A stretch of DNA of 64,000 nt from Sporosarcina obsidiansis (GTDB lineage: Bacteria; Bacillota; Bacilli; Bacillales_A; Planococcaceae). Made by a program: the position numbers and the translations under genes. Of this stretch, positions 41,967-54,352 are shown one piece after another (positions within the stretch are counted from its first letter, which is position 1; every line of letters starts with the position of its first letter). Location of the stretch: NCBI RefSeq assembly GCF_009651005.1, contig NZ_WHVW01000014.1, positions 1-64,000 of the forward strand, in the 5' to 3' direction. The notes beneath the pieces were generated by a model. That model saw only the letters and a list, made by a program, of their open reading frames with translations. It searched no databases and was not told the DNA's origin.

Positions 41967-44900
41967 TTGACAGGTCATTTAGTTCAGTATGGTCAACATC
42001 GTCAGCGTAGAAGTTTCGCGCGAATCAACGAAGTGCTCGATCTGCCAAATTTGATTGAAATTCAAACGGCATCTTACGAGTGGTTCTTGGAGGAAGGGTT
42101 ACGGGAAATGTTTCGGGATATTTCTCCTATCCAGGATTTCACTGGAAACCTATCCTTGGAATTTATCGACTACCAACTGGGTGAACCAAAATATCCGGTA
42201 GACGAATCAAAAGAGCGCGATGTGACATACGCAGCACCACTTCGTGTTAAAGTACGCCTTCACAACAAAGAAACTGGCGATGTGAAAGAACAGGACGTTT
42301 TCATGGGAGATTTCCCGCTCATGACGGAAAACGGTACATTCATTATTAATGGAGCAGAGCGAGTCATCGTATCGCAGCTCGTTCGTTCGCCAAGTGTCTA
42401 TTACAACGATAAAACGGACAAAAATGGTAAACGTGGTTTCGGTGCTACCGTAATCCCTAACCGCGGTGCGTGGCTCGAGTATGAAACAGATGCAAAAGAC
42501 GTTGTGCACGTTCGTATCGATCGGACTCGTAAATTACCGATCACCGTTTTGTTGCGTGCATTAGGTTTCTCGACTGACCAGGAAATCATCGATTTAATCG
42601 GTGACAATGAGTATTTGCGGAATTCCCTGGAAAAAGATAATACCGAAACTTCGGAAAAAGCTATGCTTGAAATCTATGAGCGACTTCGTCCGGGTGAGCC
42701 ACCAACACTAGATAGCGCGAGAAGTCTGCTATATTCTCGTTTCTTTGATCCGAAGCGCTATGATTTGGCGAATGTTGGACGCTATAAAATGAATAAAAAA
42801 CTTCATTTGCAAAATCGTTTGTTCAATCAAACGGCTGCGGAAACGCTTGTTGATCCTGAAACTGGTGAGATTTTAGTGGAAAAAGATCAATTGATTGATC
42901 GACGTACGCTAGACAAATTACTACCGTTTCTATCCAATGGCATAAATAAGCAATCGATTGAACATGTAGGATCTGTTTTGGAAGAGCCGATGACGATTCA
43001 GACGCTAAAGATTTATGCGCCGAAAAGTGAAGAGAAACAAGTACTTAATGTCATCTCCAACGCTGAAGTAGACGAGTCTGTCAAACATATTACCCCATCA
43101 GATATTGTAGCTTCTATAAGTTATTTCTTTAATCTATTGCATGGTGTAGGGAATACAGACGACATAGACCATCTTGGGAATCGTCGTTTGCGCTCGGTTG
43201 GTGAGTTACTCCAAAACCAATTCCGTATCGGTCTTTCCCGTATGGAACGCGTAGTTAAAGAGCGAATGTCCATCAATGACACGCAATCTATCGTACCGCA
43301 ACAATTGATCAATATACGTCCAGTTATTGCATCGATCAAGGAATTCTTCGGCAGTTCTCAGCTTTCTCAGTTCATGGACCAAACCAATCCATTAGCTGAA
43401 CTGACGCATAAACGTCGTTTATCTGCACTAGGGCCGGGTGGATTAACTCGTGAACGAGCAGGGATGGAAGTTCGTGACGTGCATTATTCTCACTATGGTC
43501 GTATGTGTCCGATTGAAACGCCAGAGGGTCCGAATATTGGGTTGATTAACTCGCTATCTACGTTTGCAAAAGTGAATCGATTTGGTTTCATTGAAACCCC
43601 TTATCGGAAGGTCGATCCTGAAACAGGTCGTGTAACTGCGCAAATTGATTATCTGACTGCGGATATTGAAGATAACTATGTAGTGGCACAAGCAAACGCG
43701 CAACTTGGAGAAGATGGTTCATTTGTCAATGAAGAAGTAGTAGGTCGTTTCCAAGGGGATAATACAGTCTTCAAACGTGATCAAATTGACTACATGGATG
43801 TATCGCCTAAGCAAGTTGTGTCTGCGGCAACTGCTTGTATTCCATTCTTGGAAAACGATGACTCCAACCGTGCGTTAATGGGTGCAAACATGCAACGACA
43901 AGCGGTTCCTTTGTTAAATCCTGAAGCGCCATTCGTTGGGACGGGGATGGAACATATTTCAGCCCGTGATTCAGGTGCAGCTGTCGTTTCTAAACATCAT
44001 GGAATTGTAGAGCATGTAGAAGCGAAGGAAGTTCGTATTCGTCGCATTGAAGAAGTGGACGGTAAAGAAGTGAAGGGTGACCTAGCAATTTACCGTTTAT
44101 CTAAATTCATCCGTTCGAACCAAGGAACTTGCTACAACCAACGTCCGATCGTCAAAGTTGGCGACCGTGTAAAACCGCTTGATATTCTTGCGGACGGTCC
44201 GTCTATGGAACAAGGGGAACTTGCGCTTGGGCGTAACGTTCTAACAGCGTTTATGACATGGGATGGATATAACTACGAGGATGCTATTATTATGAGTGAA
44301 CGTCTGGTTAAAGATGACGTCTTCACATCTGTTCATATTGAAGAATATGAGTCAGAAGCCCGTGATACGAAGCTTGGGCCAGAAGAAATTACTCGTGATA
44401 TTCCGAACGTCGGGGAAGATGCATTACGCAACCTGGACGATAGAGGAATCATCCGAATCGGTGCGGAAGTTCGCGATGGTGACATCTTAGTCGGTAAAGT
44501 AACACCTAAGGGAGTTACGGAATTGACAGCTGAAGAACGTCTTCTACACGCTATTTTTGGAGAAAAAGCACGTGAAGTCCGCGATACGTCGCTACGTGTT
44601 CCACACGGCGCAGGCGGAATCGTTCTTGACGTCAAAGTATTCAACCGTGAAGATGGCGATGAGTTATCTCCAGGTGTTAACCAATTAGTTCGTGTCTATA
44701 TCGTACAGAAGCGTAAAATTTCTGTTGGAGACAAGATGGCAGGACGTCACGGTAACAAAGGGGTTATCTCTCGAATCTTACCTGAATCTGAAATGCCGTA
44801 TCTACCAGATGGTACACCGATCGATGTCATGTTGAATCCACTAGGGGTTCCATCACGTATGAACATCGGACAGGTTCTGGAAATGCACCTTGGTATGGCT

Positions 44901-45503
44901 GCGCGCAGTCTAGGTATACACACAGCTTCTCCTGTATTTGATGGAGCAAACGAGGAAGATGTTTGGACTACAATGGAAGAAGCAGGTATGAACCGAGACG
45001 GTAAAACAGTCTTGTATGATGGTCGTTCAGGAGAACCATTTGATAACCGCGTATCAGTCGGTGTTATGTACTTGATCAAACTAGCACACATGGTAGACGA
45101 CAAGTTGCACGCGCGTTCTACTGGACCATACTCACTCGTTACACAACAACCACTGGGCGGTAAAGCACAGTTTGGTGGACAGCGTTTCGGTGAGATGGAA
45201 GTGTGGGCGTTAGAAGCATATGGTGCAGCTTACACATTACAAGAAATCCTAACAGTCAAATCCGATGACGTTGTAGGTCGTGTGAAAACATACGAAGCTA
45301 TCGTCAAAGGTGACAGCGTACCTCAACCAGGCGTACCGGAATCATTCAAAGTACTAATCAAAGAACTTCAAAGTCTTGGATTGGACGTTAAAATGTTAAC
45401 GGAAGACCTGGAAGAAATCGAGATGCGCGATATGGACGACGAAGAAGACTTACAGCCAACCGATGCACTGAACCTAATGAAAGAAGATCAGCCAATAGCC
45501 TAA
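41967..45503 (+). CDS. rpoB: RNA polymerase beta subunit RpoB
   Basis: The 1178-residue beta subunit. It starts with TTG at 41967 ([20 protein letters not shown], like B. subtilis, which also uses TTG) behind GAGGGGTGAATGAG; a GTG at 41958 would overlap that ribosome site. The rifampicin-pocket segment [14 protein letters not shown] / [13 protein letters not shown] is wild-type at all classical resistance positions. The catalytic-side motifs GRHGNKG and the C-terminal clamp [16 protein letters not shown] are present. The C-terminal tail is short compared with B. subtilis (1193). The spacer to rpoC is unusually long and repeat-filled. Confidence 0.98.
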   Translation: MTGHLVQYGQHRQRRSFARINEVLDLPNLIEIQTASYEWFLEEGLREMFRDISPIQDFTGNLSLEFIDYQLGEPKYPVDESKERDVTYAAPLRVKVRLHNKETGDVKEQDVFMGDFPLMTENGTFIINGAERVIVSQLVRSPSVYYNDKTDKNGKRGFGATVIPNRGAWLEYETDAKDVVHVRIDRTRKLPITVLLRALGFSTDQEIIDLIGDNEYLRNSLEKDNTETSEKAMLEIYERLRPGEPPTLDSARSLLYSRFFDPKRYDLANVGRYKMNKKLHLQNRLFNQTAAETLVDPETGEILVEKDQLIDRRTLDKLLPFLSNGINKQSIEHVGSVLEEPMTIQTLKIYAPKSEEKQVLNVISNAEVDESVKHITPSDIVASISYFFNLLHGVGNTDDIDHLGNRRLRSVGELLQNQFRIGLSRMERVVKERMSINDTQSIVPQQLINIRPVIASIKEFFGSSQLSQFMDQTNPLAELTHKRRLSALGPGGLTRERAGMEVRDVHYSHYGRMCPIETPEGPNIGLINSLSTFAKVNRFGFIETPYRKVDPETGRVTAQIDYLTADIEDNYVVAQANAQLGEDGSFVNEEVVGRFQGDNTVFKRDQIDYMDVSPKQVVSAATACIPFLENDDSNRALMGANMQRQAVPLLNPEAPFVGTGMEHISARDSGAAVVSKHHGIVEHVEAKEVRIRRIEEVDGKEVKGDLAIYRLSKFIRSNQGTCYNQRPIVKVGDRVKPLDILADGPSMEQGELALGRNVLTAFMTWDGYNYEDAIIMSERLVKDDVFTSVHIEEYESEARDTKLGPEEITRDIPNVGEDALRNLDDRGIIRIGAEVRDGDILVGKVTPKGVTELTAEERLLHAIFGEKAREVRDTSLRVPHGAGGIVLDVKVFNREDGDELSPGVNQLVRVYIVQKRKISVGDKMAGRHGNKGVISRILPESEMPYLPDGTPIDVMLNPLGVPSRMNIGQVLEMHLGMAARSLGIHTASPVFDGANEEDVWTTMEEAGMNRDGKTVLYDGRSGEPFDNRVSVGVMYLIKLAHMVDDKLHARSTGPYSLVTQQPLGGKAQFGGQRFGEMEVWALEAYGAAYTLQEILTVKSDDVVGRVKTYEAIVKGDSVPQPGVPESFKVLIKELQSLGLDVKMLTEDLEEIEMRDMDDEEDLQPTDALNLMKEDQPIA

Positions 45504-45506
45504 ACA

Positions 45507-45628
45507 AAAGCGGAAAGCGCCGTTTAGCCTCGATCGGCGTTGGAAAGCTTGTAGCAAAAGGTAGAATTTCACCTTTTGCTACAAGATTGAAACGACCCGA
45601 GAGGCTGGCGCTTGAAGCTAGATGACAC
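45507..45628 (+). repeat. AAAAGCGG-type covarying inverted repeat (copy 3) in rpoB-rpoC spacer
   Basis: Outer stem AGCGCC/GGCGCT and AGCCTCG/CGAGAGGCT; inner perfect 14-bp hairpin TTGTAGCAAAAGGT/ACCTTTTGCTACAA (45550-45585). Ends GAAGCTAGATGACA. Confidence 0.9.
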
Positions 45629-45630
45629 CA

Positions 45631-45751
45631 AAAGCGGAGACGGCTTTACAGCTCCGACAGGCACTGGAAGACTTAAAATAAAGGCGCTCTTTGCCTTTAC
45701 TTTAAGTCTGAAGTGACCCGAGGAGCTAGCCGTCGAAGCTAGATGACACCA
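45631..45751 (+). repeat. AAAAGCGG-type covarying inverted repeat (copy 4) in rpoB-rpoC spacer
   Basis: Tandem to copy 3. Outer stem GACGGCT/AGCCGTC and AGCTCCG/CGAGGAGCT, i.e. different bases but preserved pairing relative to copy 3; inner hairpin GACTTAAAATAAAGGC/GCCTTTACTTTAAGTC. Ends GAAGCTAGATGACACC; a truncated further start (AAAAGCGAAAAGC) follows. Confidence 0.9.
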
Positions 45752-45802
45752 AAAGCGAAAAGCAACTGATCTGAACTAATATAAATAAGAATGCTACAAT
45801 CG

Positions 45803-45835
45803 AATAGAAGAGGGCTTCGAGCACCCTCTTCTATT
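45803..45835 (+). other. Perfect 12-bp hairpin upstream of rpoC
   Basis: AATAGAAGAGGG (45803-45814) and CCCTCTTCTATT (45824-45835) pair perfectly around CTTCGAGCA. The following CTATTCAG is not a clear T tract, so it may be a weak terminator, attenuator or RNA-processing site. A 12-bp palindrome AGAAGTACTTCT lies at 45848-45859. Confidence 0.7.
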
Positions 45836-45933
45836 CTATTCAGTTTAAGAAGTACTTCTGACTGAATGCGATACTATAAGTAAAGTTGCCTGACAAGCCA
45901 TTGCGGCGATTAGACTAAAGGGAGGTAGGCTCC

Positions 45934-48900
45934 TTGATCGATGTTAATAATTTTGAGTATATGAAAATTGGCCTGGCTTCACCAGACAAGATACGTTCTT
46001 GGTCATATGGAGAAGTAAAAAAACCTGAAACTATCAACTACCGTACGTTGAAACCAGAGAAGGACGGATTGTTCTGTGAAAGAATCTTCGGACCAACAAA
46101 AGACTGGGAATGTCACTGTGGAAAGTATAAACGGGTACGTTACAAAGGCGTTGTCTGTGACCGTTGTGGCGTAGAAGTAACACGTCAAAAAGTGCGTCGC
46201 GAACGTATGGGCCACATTGAGCTTGCAGCACCTGTCACGCATATTTGGTACTTCAAGGGAATACCAAGCCGCATGGGCTTGATCTTGGATATGACACCGC
46301 GTGCATTGGAAGAAATTATTTATTTTGCTTCCTACGTAGTAGTAGATCCAGCTGATACACCACTTGAACGGAAGCAATTGCTTTCTGAAAAAGAGTACAG
46401 ACTCTATCGTGAAAAGTATGGTTCTAAGTTTCAAGCGTCCATGGGGGCAGAAGCGATTGAGCAATTACTGCGTGCAATCGATTTAGATAAAGAAACAGAT
46501 TCATTAAAAGAAGAGTTGAAAACGGTTCAAGGTCAGCGTCGTACCAGAGCAATCAGACGTCTGGAAGTCGTAGAATCCTTCCGGAACTCCGGAAATCGTC
46601 CAGAATGGATGGTTTTAGAGGTTCTTCCTGTCATTCCTCCTGAATTACGCCCAATGGTACAGCTAGACGGTGGACGTTTTGCAACTTCTGACCTGAATGA
46701 TCTGTATCGTCGTGTCATTAACCGGAATAACCGTCTGAAACGACTATTGGATTTAGGTGCACCTGGTATCATCGTTCAGAATGAGAAGCGTATGTTGCAA
46801 GAAGCGGTAGATGCGCTTGTAGATAATGGGCGTCGAGGAAGACCTGTTACCGGTCCTGGTAATCGTCCGTTGAAATCTCTTTCTCATATGTTGAAAGGGA
46901 AGCAAGGTCGTTTCCGTCAGAACTTGCTCGGTAAACGGGTTGACTATTCCGGGCGTTCTGTAATTGTTGTTGGACCAAACCTTAAGATGTACCAATGCGG
47001 TCTGCCAAAAGAAATGGCGATTGAGTTGTTTAAACCATTTGTCATGAAAGAATTGGTAGAACGTAATTTAGCGCATAATATTAAGAGTGCGAAACGTAAA
47101 ATTGAACGTCTGCATTCCGAAGTGTGGGATGTACTAGAAGACGTAATTAAAGAACATCCGGTCCTGTTAAACCGGGCACCGACTCTTCACCGTCTGGGAA
47201 TCCAGGCATTTGAACCGATGCTCGTAGAAGGTCGTGCGATTACATTGCATCCACTCGTTTGTACAGCTTATAACGCTGACTTTGACGGTGACCAAATGGC
47301 TGTACACGTTCCTCTTTCTGCAGAAGCACAAGCGGAAGCGCGTTTATTGATGCTAGCCGCTCAGAATATCTTGAATCCGAAAGACGGGAAACCAGTTGTT
47401 ACGCCTTCACAGGATATGGTTCTAGGAAATTATTATTTGACAGTCGAGCGCAAAGACGCAGCTGGAGAAGGTGCAGTATTTAGCGATCCTAACGAAGCGT
47501 TGATCGCTTACCAAACGGGACACGTTCATCTGCATTCCCGAATTGCGATCCAAGCAGGCAGTATTAATAATCCGACATTTACAGAAGAGCAGAACAAAAA
47601 ACTCTTGCTCACTACAGTAGGTAAAATCATTTTTAATGAAATTCTGCCTGAGTCATTCCCTTACATTAATGAACCAACTAACGATAACTTACAAGTGGAG
47701 ACACCTGCCAAGTATTTCGTAGATGGGACAGTAAATGTGAAAGAACACTTGAAAAACGCAGAACTTGTATCACCTTTCAAAAAGAAGATTCTTGGGAATA
47801 TCATCGCGGAAATCTTTAAACGATTCCATATTACAGAGACATCACGTATGTTGGACCGCATGAAAAATCTTGGATTCAAATATTCTACACGTGCGGGAAT
47901 TACAATCGGTATTTCTGACATCGTTGTCTTACCGAACAAAGCAGACATCCTCAATGAGGCGCAGGAAAAAGTGGATAAGGTCACACAACAGTTCCGCCGT
48001 GGTTTAATTACCGAAGAAGAACGGTATGATCGTGTTATCTCTTATTGGAGTCAGGCGAAGGATGTCATTCAGAATAAATTGATGGATTCATTGGATAATG
48101 AAAACCCGATTTATATGATGAGTGATTCTGGAGCGCGGGGTAACGCATCTAACTTTACACAACTCGCAGGTATGCGGGGACTGATGGCTAACCCGGCTGG
48201 ACGAATTATCGAACTTCCGATCAAATCTTCCTTCCGTGAAGGTTTAACAGTACTCGAGTACTTTATCTCTACTCATGGTGCCCGTAAAGGTCTTGCCGAT
48301 ACAGCACTGAAGACAGCTGACTCAGGTTACTTAACACGTCGTTTAGTTGACGTTGCACAAGATGTAATTGTGCGCGAAGATGATTGTGGAACGGACCGCG
48401 GTTTAGAGATTACAGCTCTAACAGAAGGAAACGAAGTCATTGAAACGTTGCAAGAGCGTATCGAAGGTCGTCATACGAAAAAGACGATTTTCCATCCGGA
48501 AACAGGCGAAGTGATTCTGGAGAAAAATGGTTTAATCACAGCGGATATCGGTAATACGATTATTCAAGCAGGTATCGATCATATAACTATTCGCTCTGCA
48601 TTCACTTGTAATACAAAACATGGTGTTTGTAAGAAATGTTATGGCATTAACTTGGCGACAGGTGAAGCGGTGGAAGTAGGAGAAGCAGTTGGTATTATTG
48701 CAGCTCAATCTATCGGAGAACCTGGAACACAGCTGACGATGCGTACATTCCATACAGGTGGAGTTGCTGGGGACGATATTACACAAGGTCTTCCACGGAT
48801 TCAGGAGATTTTTGAGTCTCGTAATCCGAAAGGGCAAGCGGTCATTTCAGAAATCACAGGAACAGTGGTGGAGATCGACGAAATCCGAGAAGGTCAAAAA

Positions 48901-49527
48901 GAGATCACTATTCAAGGAGAAGTGGAAACACGCAAATATTTGGCACCGTACAATGCTCGATTGAAAGTAGAAGAGGGCGATGAAATTGCACGAGGCGAAA
49001 GTATTACGGAAGGTTCCATCGATCCAAAAGAATTGATCGTGGTGAAAGATGTAGCAACTGTACAAGAATATCTGTTGAAAGAAGTGCAAAAAGTATACCG
49101 GATGCAAGGGGTAGAAATTGGCGACAAGCACGTAGAAGTAATGGTTCGTCAAATGCTCCGCAAAGTTCGTGTAATTGAAGCGGGAGATACAGATCTTCTC
49201 CCAGGTTCATTGCTTGATATACATCAATTTGCTGAAGCGAATGCGAAAGTATTATTGTCAGGTAAAGCACCGGCTACTTCACGACCGGTTATTCTGGGGA
49301 TTACGAAAGCATCGCTTGAAACAGAATCATTCTTGTCGGCAGCTTCTTTCCAAGAAACGACTCGAGTTCTTACCGATGCAGCCATTAAAGGTAAAACGGA
49401 TGAGTTGCTTGGCTTGAAAGAAAACGTCATTATCGGGAAATTGGTGCCAGCAGGTACAGGAATGCAAAGATATCGCCAGATTAAAATGGAACACGAAGAA
49501 CAAGAAGAAGCAATTACAGTAGACTAA
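45934..49527 (+). CDS. rpoC: RNA polymerase beta' subunit RpoC
   Basis: The 1197-residue catalytic subunit. The N-terminal zinc site ([23 protein letters not shown]), clamp, and the Mg-binding NADFDGDQM triad are present, with bridge helix/trigger loop regions ([19 protein letters not shown] and [16 protein letters not shown]) and the second zinc site ([13 protein letters not shown]). The start is TTG at 45934 behind GGGAGGTAGG. Length is as in B. subtilis (1199). Followed by an intrinsic terminator. Confidence 0.98.
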   Translation: MIDVNNFEYMKIGLASPDKIRSWSYGEVKKPETINYRTLKPEKDGLFCERIFGPTKDWECHCGKYKRVRYKGVVCDRCGVEVTRQKVRRERMGHIELAAPVTHIWYFKGIPSRMGLILDMTPRALEEIIYFASYVVVDPADTPLERKQLLSEKEYRLYREKYGSKFQASMGAEAIEQLLRAIDLDKETDSLKEELKTVQGQRRTRAIRRLEVVESFRNSGNRPEWMVLEVLPVIPPELRPMVQLDGGRFATSDLNDLYRRVINRNNRLKRLLDLGAPGIIVQNEKRMLQEAVDALVDNGRRGRPVTGPGNRPLKSLSHMLKGKQGRFRQNLLGKRVDYSGRSVIVVGPNLKMYQCGLPKEMAIELFKPFVMKELVERNLAHNIKSAKRKIERLHSEVWDVLEDVIKEHPVLLNRAPTLHRLGIQAFEPMLVEGRAITLHPLVCTAYNADFDGDQMAVHVPLSAEAQAEARLLMLAAQNILNPKDGKPVVTPSQDMVLGNYYLTVERKDAAGEGAVFSDPNEALIAYQTGHVHLHSRIAIQAGSINNPTFTEEQNKKLLLTTVGKIIFNEILPESFPYINEPTNDNLQVETPAKYFVDGTVNVKEHLKNAELVSPFKKKILGNIIAEIFKRFHITETSRMLDRMKNLGFKYSTRAGITIGISDIVVLPNKADILNEAQEKVDKVTQQFRRGLITEEERYDRVISYWSQAKDVIQNKLMDSLDNENPIYMMSDSGARGNASNFTQLAGMRGLMANPAGRIIELPIKSSFREGLTVLEYFISTHGARKGLADTALKTADSGYLTRRLVDVAQDVIVREDDCGTDRGLEITALTEGNEVIETLQERIEGRHTKKTIFHPETGEVILEKNGLITADIGNTIIQAGIDHITIRSAFTCNTKHGVCKKCYGINLATGEAVEVGEAVGIIAAQSIGEPGTQLTMRTFHTGGVAGDDITQGLPRIQEIFESRNPKGQAVISEITGTVVEIDEIREGQKEITIQGEVETRKYLAPYNARLKVEEGDEIARGESITEGSIDPKELIVVKDVATVQEYLLKEVQKVYRMQGVEIGDKHVEVMVRQMLRKVRVIEAGDTDLLPGSLLDIHQFAEANAKVLLSGKAPATSRPVILGITKASLETESFLSAASFQETTRVLTDAAIKGKTDELLGLKENVIIGKLVPAGTGMQRYRQIKMEHEEQEEAITVD

Positions 49528-49530
49528 AAA

Positions 49531-49562
49531 TAAACGGGACAACGTTCCCGTTTATCTGTTTT
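49531..49562 (+). terminator. Intrinsic terminator after rpoC
   Basis: TAAACGGGA / TCCCGTTTA perfect 9-bp stem with a short loop, followed by TCTGTTTTC. Confidence 0.85.
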
Positions 49563-49701
49563 CATCGGGTGTTCACACACTCGATGAATACAGATAAAGC
49601 CTCCGGCGGATCTCTCAGATTTTTAAAAAACGTTTTCGAGCGAGCTCGAAGAAAGTCTAAACGCAATTATACCAAGATGTAATTGATTTTATTTAATTTC
49701 G
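49563..49701. other. rpoC-rpsL spacer without the usual L7Ae-family gene
   Basis: No gene is present. It contains the inverted repeat TTCGAGC-GA-GCTCGAA (49635-49650) and a palindromic module CAATTATACC-AA-GATGTAATTG with flank TCTAAACG (about 49656-49690), closely related to the sequence at 36652-36684 before sigH. Confidence 0.7.
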
Positions 49702-49730
49702 TTGACAAGTCTTTCTGAAGATGATAATAT
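49702..49730 (+). promoter_or_regulatory. str operon promoter
   Basis: TTGACA (49702-49707), 17 nt, TAATAT (49725-49730), giving a leader of about 220 nt before rpsL. Near-consensus SigA promoter. Confidence 0.82.
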
Positions 49731-49958
49731 ACAAAAGGTTGATAGTTGTTGGCCACTATCTTTCATACGGAATTATATTTCATTTGAATAGGTAGAAGGC
49801 GAGAAGCAATCATCATTATAAAACAACAGTGACCAGAGATCTCTGGCGTTTGCTGAAAACCGTTTTTGTGTGTGCACGCACAAGAACTTTGTTTTTACCT
49901 AAAAATGAACCACCTGGATGTGTGGTATTACAAAAAGCTCGGAAGGAGGAACAACCTG

Positions 49959-50378
49959 ATGCCTACAATTAATCAATTAGTCCGTAATCCTCGTAAGTCG
50001 AAATCGGAGAATTCTAAATCACCGGCTCTAGGAAAAAGCTATAATAGCTTCAAAAAGTCTATGACTAACGTGAACTCACCACAAAAAAGAGGTGTTTGTA
50101 CACGTGTTGGTACAATGACTCCTAAGAAACCGAACTCAGCGCTACGTAAATATGCTCGTGTTCGTTTGACTAATACTTTGGAAGTAAACGCGTATATCCC
50201 AGGTGAAGGCCACAACTTGCAAGAACACAGTGTGGTACTAATCCGCGGAGGACGTGTAAAAGACTTACCAGGTGTTCGTTACCATATCGTACGTGGAGCA
50301 CTTGATACAGCTGGTGTTACTGGCCGTATGCAAAGCCGTTCACAATACGGTGCTAAAAAACCAAAAGAAAAGAAATAA
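49959..50378 (+). CDS. rpsL: Ribosomal protein uS12
   Basis: A 139-residue decoding-centre protein. [13 protein letters not shown] begins it; CPQ-like [24 protein letters not shown] and the loop [12 protein letters not shown] carry lysines at the positions where streptomycin-resistance substitutions occur, here wild-type. ATG 49959 follows GGAAGGAGGAAC; the frame is open upstream to 49866 but lacks support. First gene of the str operon. Confidence 0.97.
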   Translation: MPTINQLVRNPRKSKSENSKSPALGKSYNSFKKSMTNVNSPQKRGVCTRVGTMTPKKPNSALRKYARVRLTNTLEVNAYIPGEGHNLQEHSVVLIRGGRVKDLPGVRYHIVRGALDTAGVTGRMQSRSQYGAKKPKEKK

Positions 50379-50412
50379 TATAATCTAATGATATCGAAAG
50401 GAGGAACTAATT

Positions 50413-50883
50413 ATGCCTCGTAAAGGTCCAGTTGCAAAACGCGATGTATTACCTGATCCGATTTATAATTCTAAGCTTGTAAGCCGCCTTATCAACAAAA
50501 TGATGGTAGACGGTAAAAAAGGTACTTCTCAAAAAATTCTTTATGGAGCGTTCGAAATTGTAAAAGAACGTTCTGGTAAAGAACCAATTGAAGTATTCGA
50601 AGCTGCTCTTAATAATGTAATGCCAGTTCTTGAAGTGCGTGCTCGCCGTGTTGGTGGAGCGAACTATCAAGTACCAGTTGAAGTGCGTCCGGAACGTCGT
50701 ACAACACTAGGTCTTCGTTACCTTGTTAACTATTCACGTACTCGTGGGGAGAAAACAATGGAAGAACGTCTAGCAAACGAAATTCTTGATGCTTCCAACA
50801 ACACAGGTGCTTCTGTTAAACGCCGTGAAGAAATGCATAAAATGGCTGAAGCCAACAGAGCATTCGCTCACTATCGTTGGTAA
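50413..50883 (+). CDS. rpsG: Ribosomal protein uS7
   Basis: A 156-residue primary assembly protein of the 30S head, which in some bacteria represses the str operon. [31 protein letters not shown] and the 16S-contact motif [24 protein letters not shown] are clear; ends [22 protein letters not shown] Shine-Dalgarno, 34 nt after rpsL. Complete. Confidence 0.98.
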   Translation: MPRKGPVAKRDVLPDPIYNSKLVSRLINKMMVDGKKGTSQKILYGAFEIVKERSGKEPIEVFEAALNNVMPVLEVRARRVGGANYQVPVEVRPERRTTLGLRYLVNYSRTRGEKTMEERLANEILDASNNTGASVKRREEMHKMAEANRAFAHYRW

Positions 50884-50930
50884 GTCCGGATAAACTACAA
50901 CAGTAATCCGAAACGGAAGGAGTTTACAAA

Positions 50931-53009
50931 ATGGCTAGAGAGTTCTCCTTAGAGAATACTCGTAACATTGGTATCATGGCTCACATTGACGCTGGTAAAA
51001 CAACGACAACAGAGCGGATCCTTTTTTACACGGGTAAAATCCACAAAATTGGTGAAACACACGAAGGTGCTTCCCAAATGGACTGGATGGAACAAGAGCA
51101 AGAACGTGGAATCACGATTACATCTGCTGCTACAACAGCTGCATGGAAAGGTCACCGCGTAAATATCATCGATACACCTGGACACGTAGACTTCACAGTA
51201 GAAGTTGAACGTTCATTACGTGTATTGGATGGAGCTGTTACGGTACTTGATGCTCAATCAGGTGTAGAACCGCAAACAGAAACAGTTTGGCGTCAAGCGA
51301 CAAACTACAAAGTGCCACGTCTTGTATTCGTAAACAAAATGGATAAAACAGGTGCAGACTTCCTTTACTCTGTAGGCACGTTACGTGATCGTCTACAAGC
51401 AAATGCGCATCCTATCCAGTTACCGATCGGTTCAGAAGATACATTCTCCGGCATTATCGATTTGATCGAAATGAAGGCTACTATGTATCCGAATGATCTA
51501 GGTACTGATGCTACAGTGGGCGATATCCCAGCTGAACATCTGGAACTAGCGAATGAATACCGTGAAAAACTAATTGAAGCAATCGTAGACTTCGACGAAG
51601 ATTTAATGGAAAAATATCTTGGCGGCGAAGAACTTACAGTAGAAGAAATCAAAACAGCTATTCGTAAAGCGACATTAGCGGTTGAATTCTATCCTGTAGT
51701 TTGCGGAACTGCTTTCAAAAATAAAGGTGTACAATTAGTGTTGGATGCAGTCGTTGACTTCTTGCCATCACCACTTGATATTCCTCCTATGGTCGGTATT
51801 AACCCGGATACTGAAGAAGAAGAAGAACGTCATTCAAGCGATGAAGAGCCATTCTCGGCACTTGCGTTTAAAGTAATGACTGACCCTTATGTAGGTAAGC
51901 TTACATTCTTCCGTATTTACTCAGGTGTACTACAAGCTGGATCATATGTAACAAACTCTACAAAAGGTAAGCGTGAGCGTGTAGGACGTATCCTACAAAT
52001 GCATGCTAACAGCCGTGAAGAGATTTCTGAAGTGCATGCGGGTGAAATCGCAGCTGCTGTAGGTTTGAAAGATACGACAACAGGTGACACACTTTGTGAT
52101 GAGAAAGCATTGATCATCTTAGAATCAATGGAATTCCCTGAACCTGTTATCTCTGTAGCTATCGAGCCGAAAACAAAAGCGGACCAAGATAAAATGGGTC
52201 AAGCCCTTGGTAAGTTACAAGAAGAAGATCCAACATTCCGTGCACATACAGACCAAGAGACAGGAGAAGTTATCATCGCAGGTATGGGTGAACTTCACTT
52301 GGATATCATCGTTGACCGTCTGAAACGTGAATTTAAAGTGGAAGCAAACGTGGGCGCGCCACAAGTTTCTTACCGCGAAACATTCCGTCAGTCTGCTCAA
52401 GTTGAAGGGAAATTTGTTCGTCAATCAGGTGGACGTGGACAGTTTGGTCACGTATGGATCGAATTCGGTCCAAACGAAGAAGGAAAAGGATTCGAATTCC
52501 AAAACGCAGTCGTTGGTGGAGTTGTTCCTCGTGAATATATCCCAGCGGTTGAAGCAGGACTTCGTGATTCATTAGATAACGGTATTTTGGCTGGATATCC
52601 ATTAATCGATATCAAAGCTCGTCTATATGATGGATCTTACCATGACGTTGACTCCAACGAAATGGCATTTAAGATCGCTGCATCTATGGCATTGAAAAAT
52701 GCGGCATCTAAATGTTCACCAGTACTTCTTGAACCTACAATGAGAGTAGAAGTTATCATTCCGGAAGAATACATGGGCGACATCATGGGAGATATTACTT
52801 CCCGTCGTGGCCGTGTAGAAGGTATGGAAGCTCGTGGTAATGCACAAGTCGTTCGTGCTATGGTTCCACTTGCTGAAATGTTCGGTTATGCGACATCTCT
52901 ACGTTCAAACACGCAAGGTCGTGGAGTATTCTCCATGGTGTTCGATCACTATGAAGAAGTTCCAAAATCAATTGCTGAAGAAGTAATTAAGAAAAACAAA
53001 GGTGAATAA
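50931..53009 (+). CDS. fusA: Elongation factor G
   Basis: A 692-residue translocase GTPase. G1 [14 protein letters not shown]2/switch [12 protein letters not shown]3 DTPGHVDF and G4 NKMDK are intact, followed by domains II-V ending [10 protein letters not shown]. Start ATG 50931 behind GGAAGGAGTTT. It is the housekeeping EF-G, not the FusB-protected or tet-type protein, judged by length and operon place. A gap of 119 nt with its own promoter-like sequence leads to tuf. Confidence 0.98.
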   Translation: MAREFSLENTRNIGIMAHIDAGKTTTTERILFYTGKIHKIGETHEGASQMDWMEQEQERGITITSAATTAAWKGHRVNIIDTPGHVDFTVEVERSLRVLDGAVTVLDAQSGVEPQTETVWRQATNYKVPRLVFVNKMDKTGADFLYSVGTLRDRLQANAHPIQLPIGSEDTFSGIIDLIEMKATMYPNDLGTDATVGDIPAEHLELANEYREKLIEAIVDFDEDLMEKYLGGEELTVEEIKTAIRKATLAVEFYPVVCGTAFKNKGVQLVLDAVVDFLPSPLDIPPMVGINPDTEEEEERHSSDEEPFSALAFKVMTDPYVGKLTFFRIYSGVLQAGSYVTNSTKGKRERVGRILQMHANSREEISEVHAGEIAAAVGLKDTTTGDTLCDEKALIILESMEFPEPVISVAIEPKTKADQDKMGQALGKLQEEDPTFRAHTDQETGEVIIAGMGELHLDIIVDRLKREFKVEANVGAPQVSYRETFRQSAQVEGKFVRQSGGRGQFGHVWIEFGPNEEGKGFEFQNAVVGGVVPREYIPAVEAGLRDSLDNGILAGYPLIDIKARLYDGSYHDVDSNEMAFKIAASMALKNAASKCSPVLLEPTMRVEVIIPEEYMGDIMGDITSRRGRVEGMEARGNAQVVRAMVPLAEMFGYATSLRSNTQGRGVFSMVFDHYEEVPKSIAEEVIKKNKGE

Positions 53010-53021
53010 TAAAGTTCATCC

Positions 53022-53050
53022 TTGTTTCCTGTAGTGAATACTTGTAAGAT
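53022..53050 (+). promoter_or_regulatory. Possible promoter for tuf
   Basis: TTGTTT (53022-53027), 17 nt, TAAGAT (53045-53050). A hairpin AGCCGAA/TTCGGCT (53058-53080 region) lies in the leader. Moderate match only. Confidence 0.45.
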
Positions 53051-53128
53051 ATGGATAGCCGAAGGTTCGCTTTCGGCTTCCGTACTATAAAAAAACTAAA
53101 CTTTTCAAATTAAGGGAGGACCTCTAAA

Positions 53129-54316
<1,188 letters not shown>

Positions 54317-54325
54317 TTTACTTAC

Positions 54326-54352
54326 ATCCCGTCCTTTGTGGCGGGATTTTTT
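54326..54352 (+). terminator. Intrinsic terminator after tuf
   Basis: ATCCCGTC / GGCGGGAT stem with loop CTTTGTG and T6 tail. Confidence 0.9.

Noticed and set aside
43330-43450. Possible rifampicin-resistance changes in rpoB
   Set aside because: The cluster reads the same as susceptible B. subtilis at the classical Q, D, H, R and S positions.
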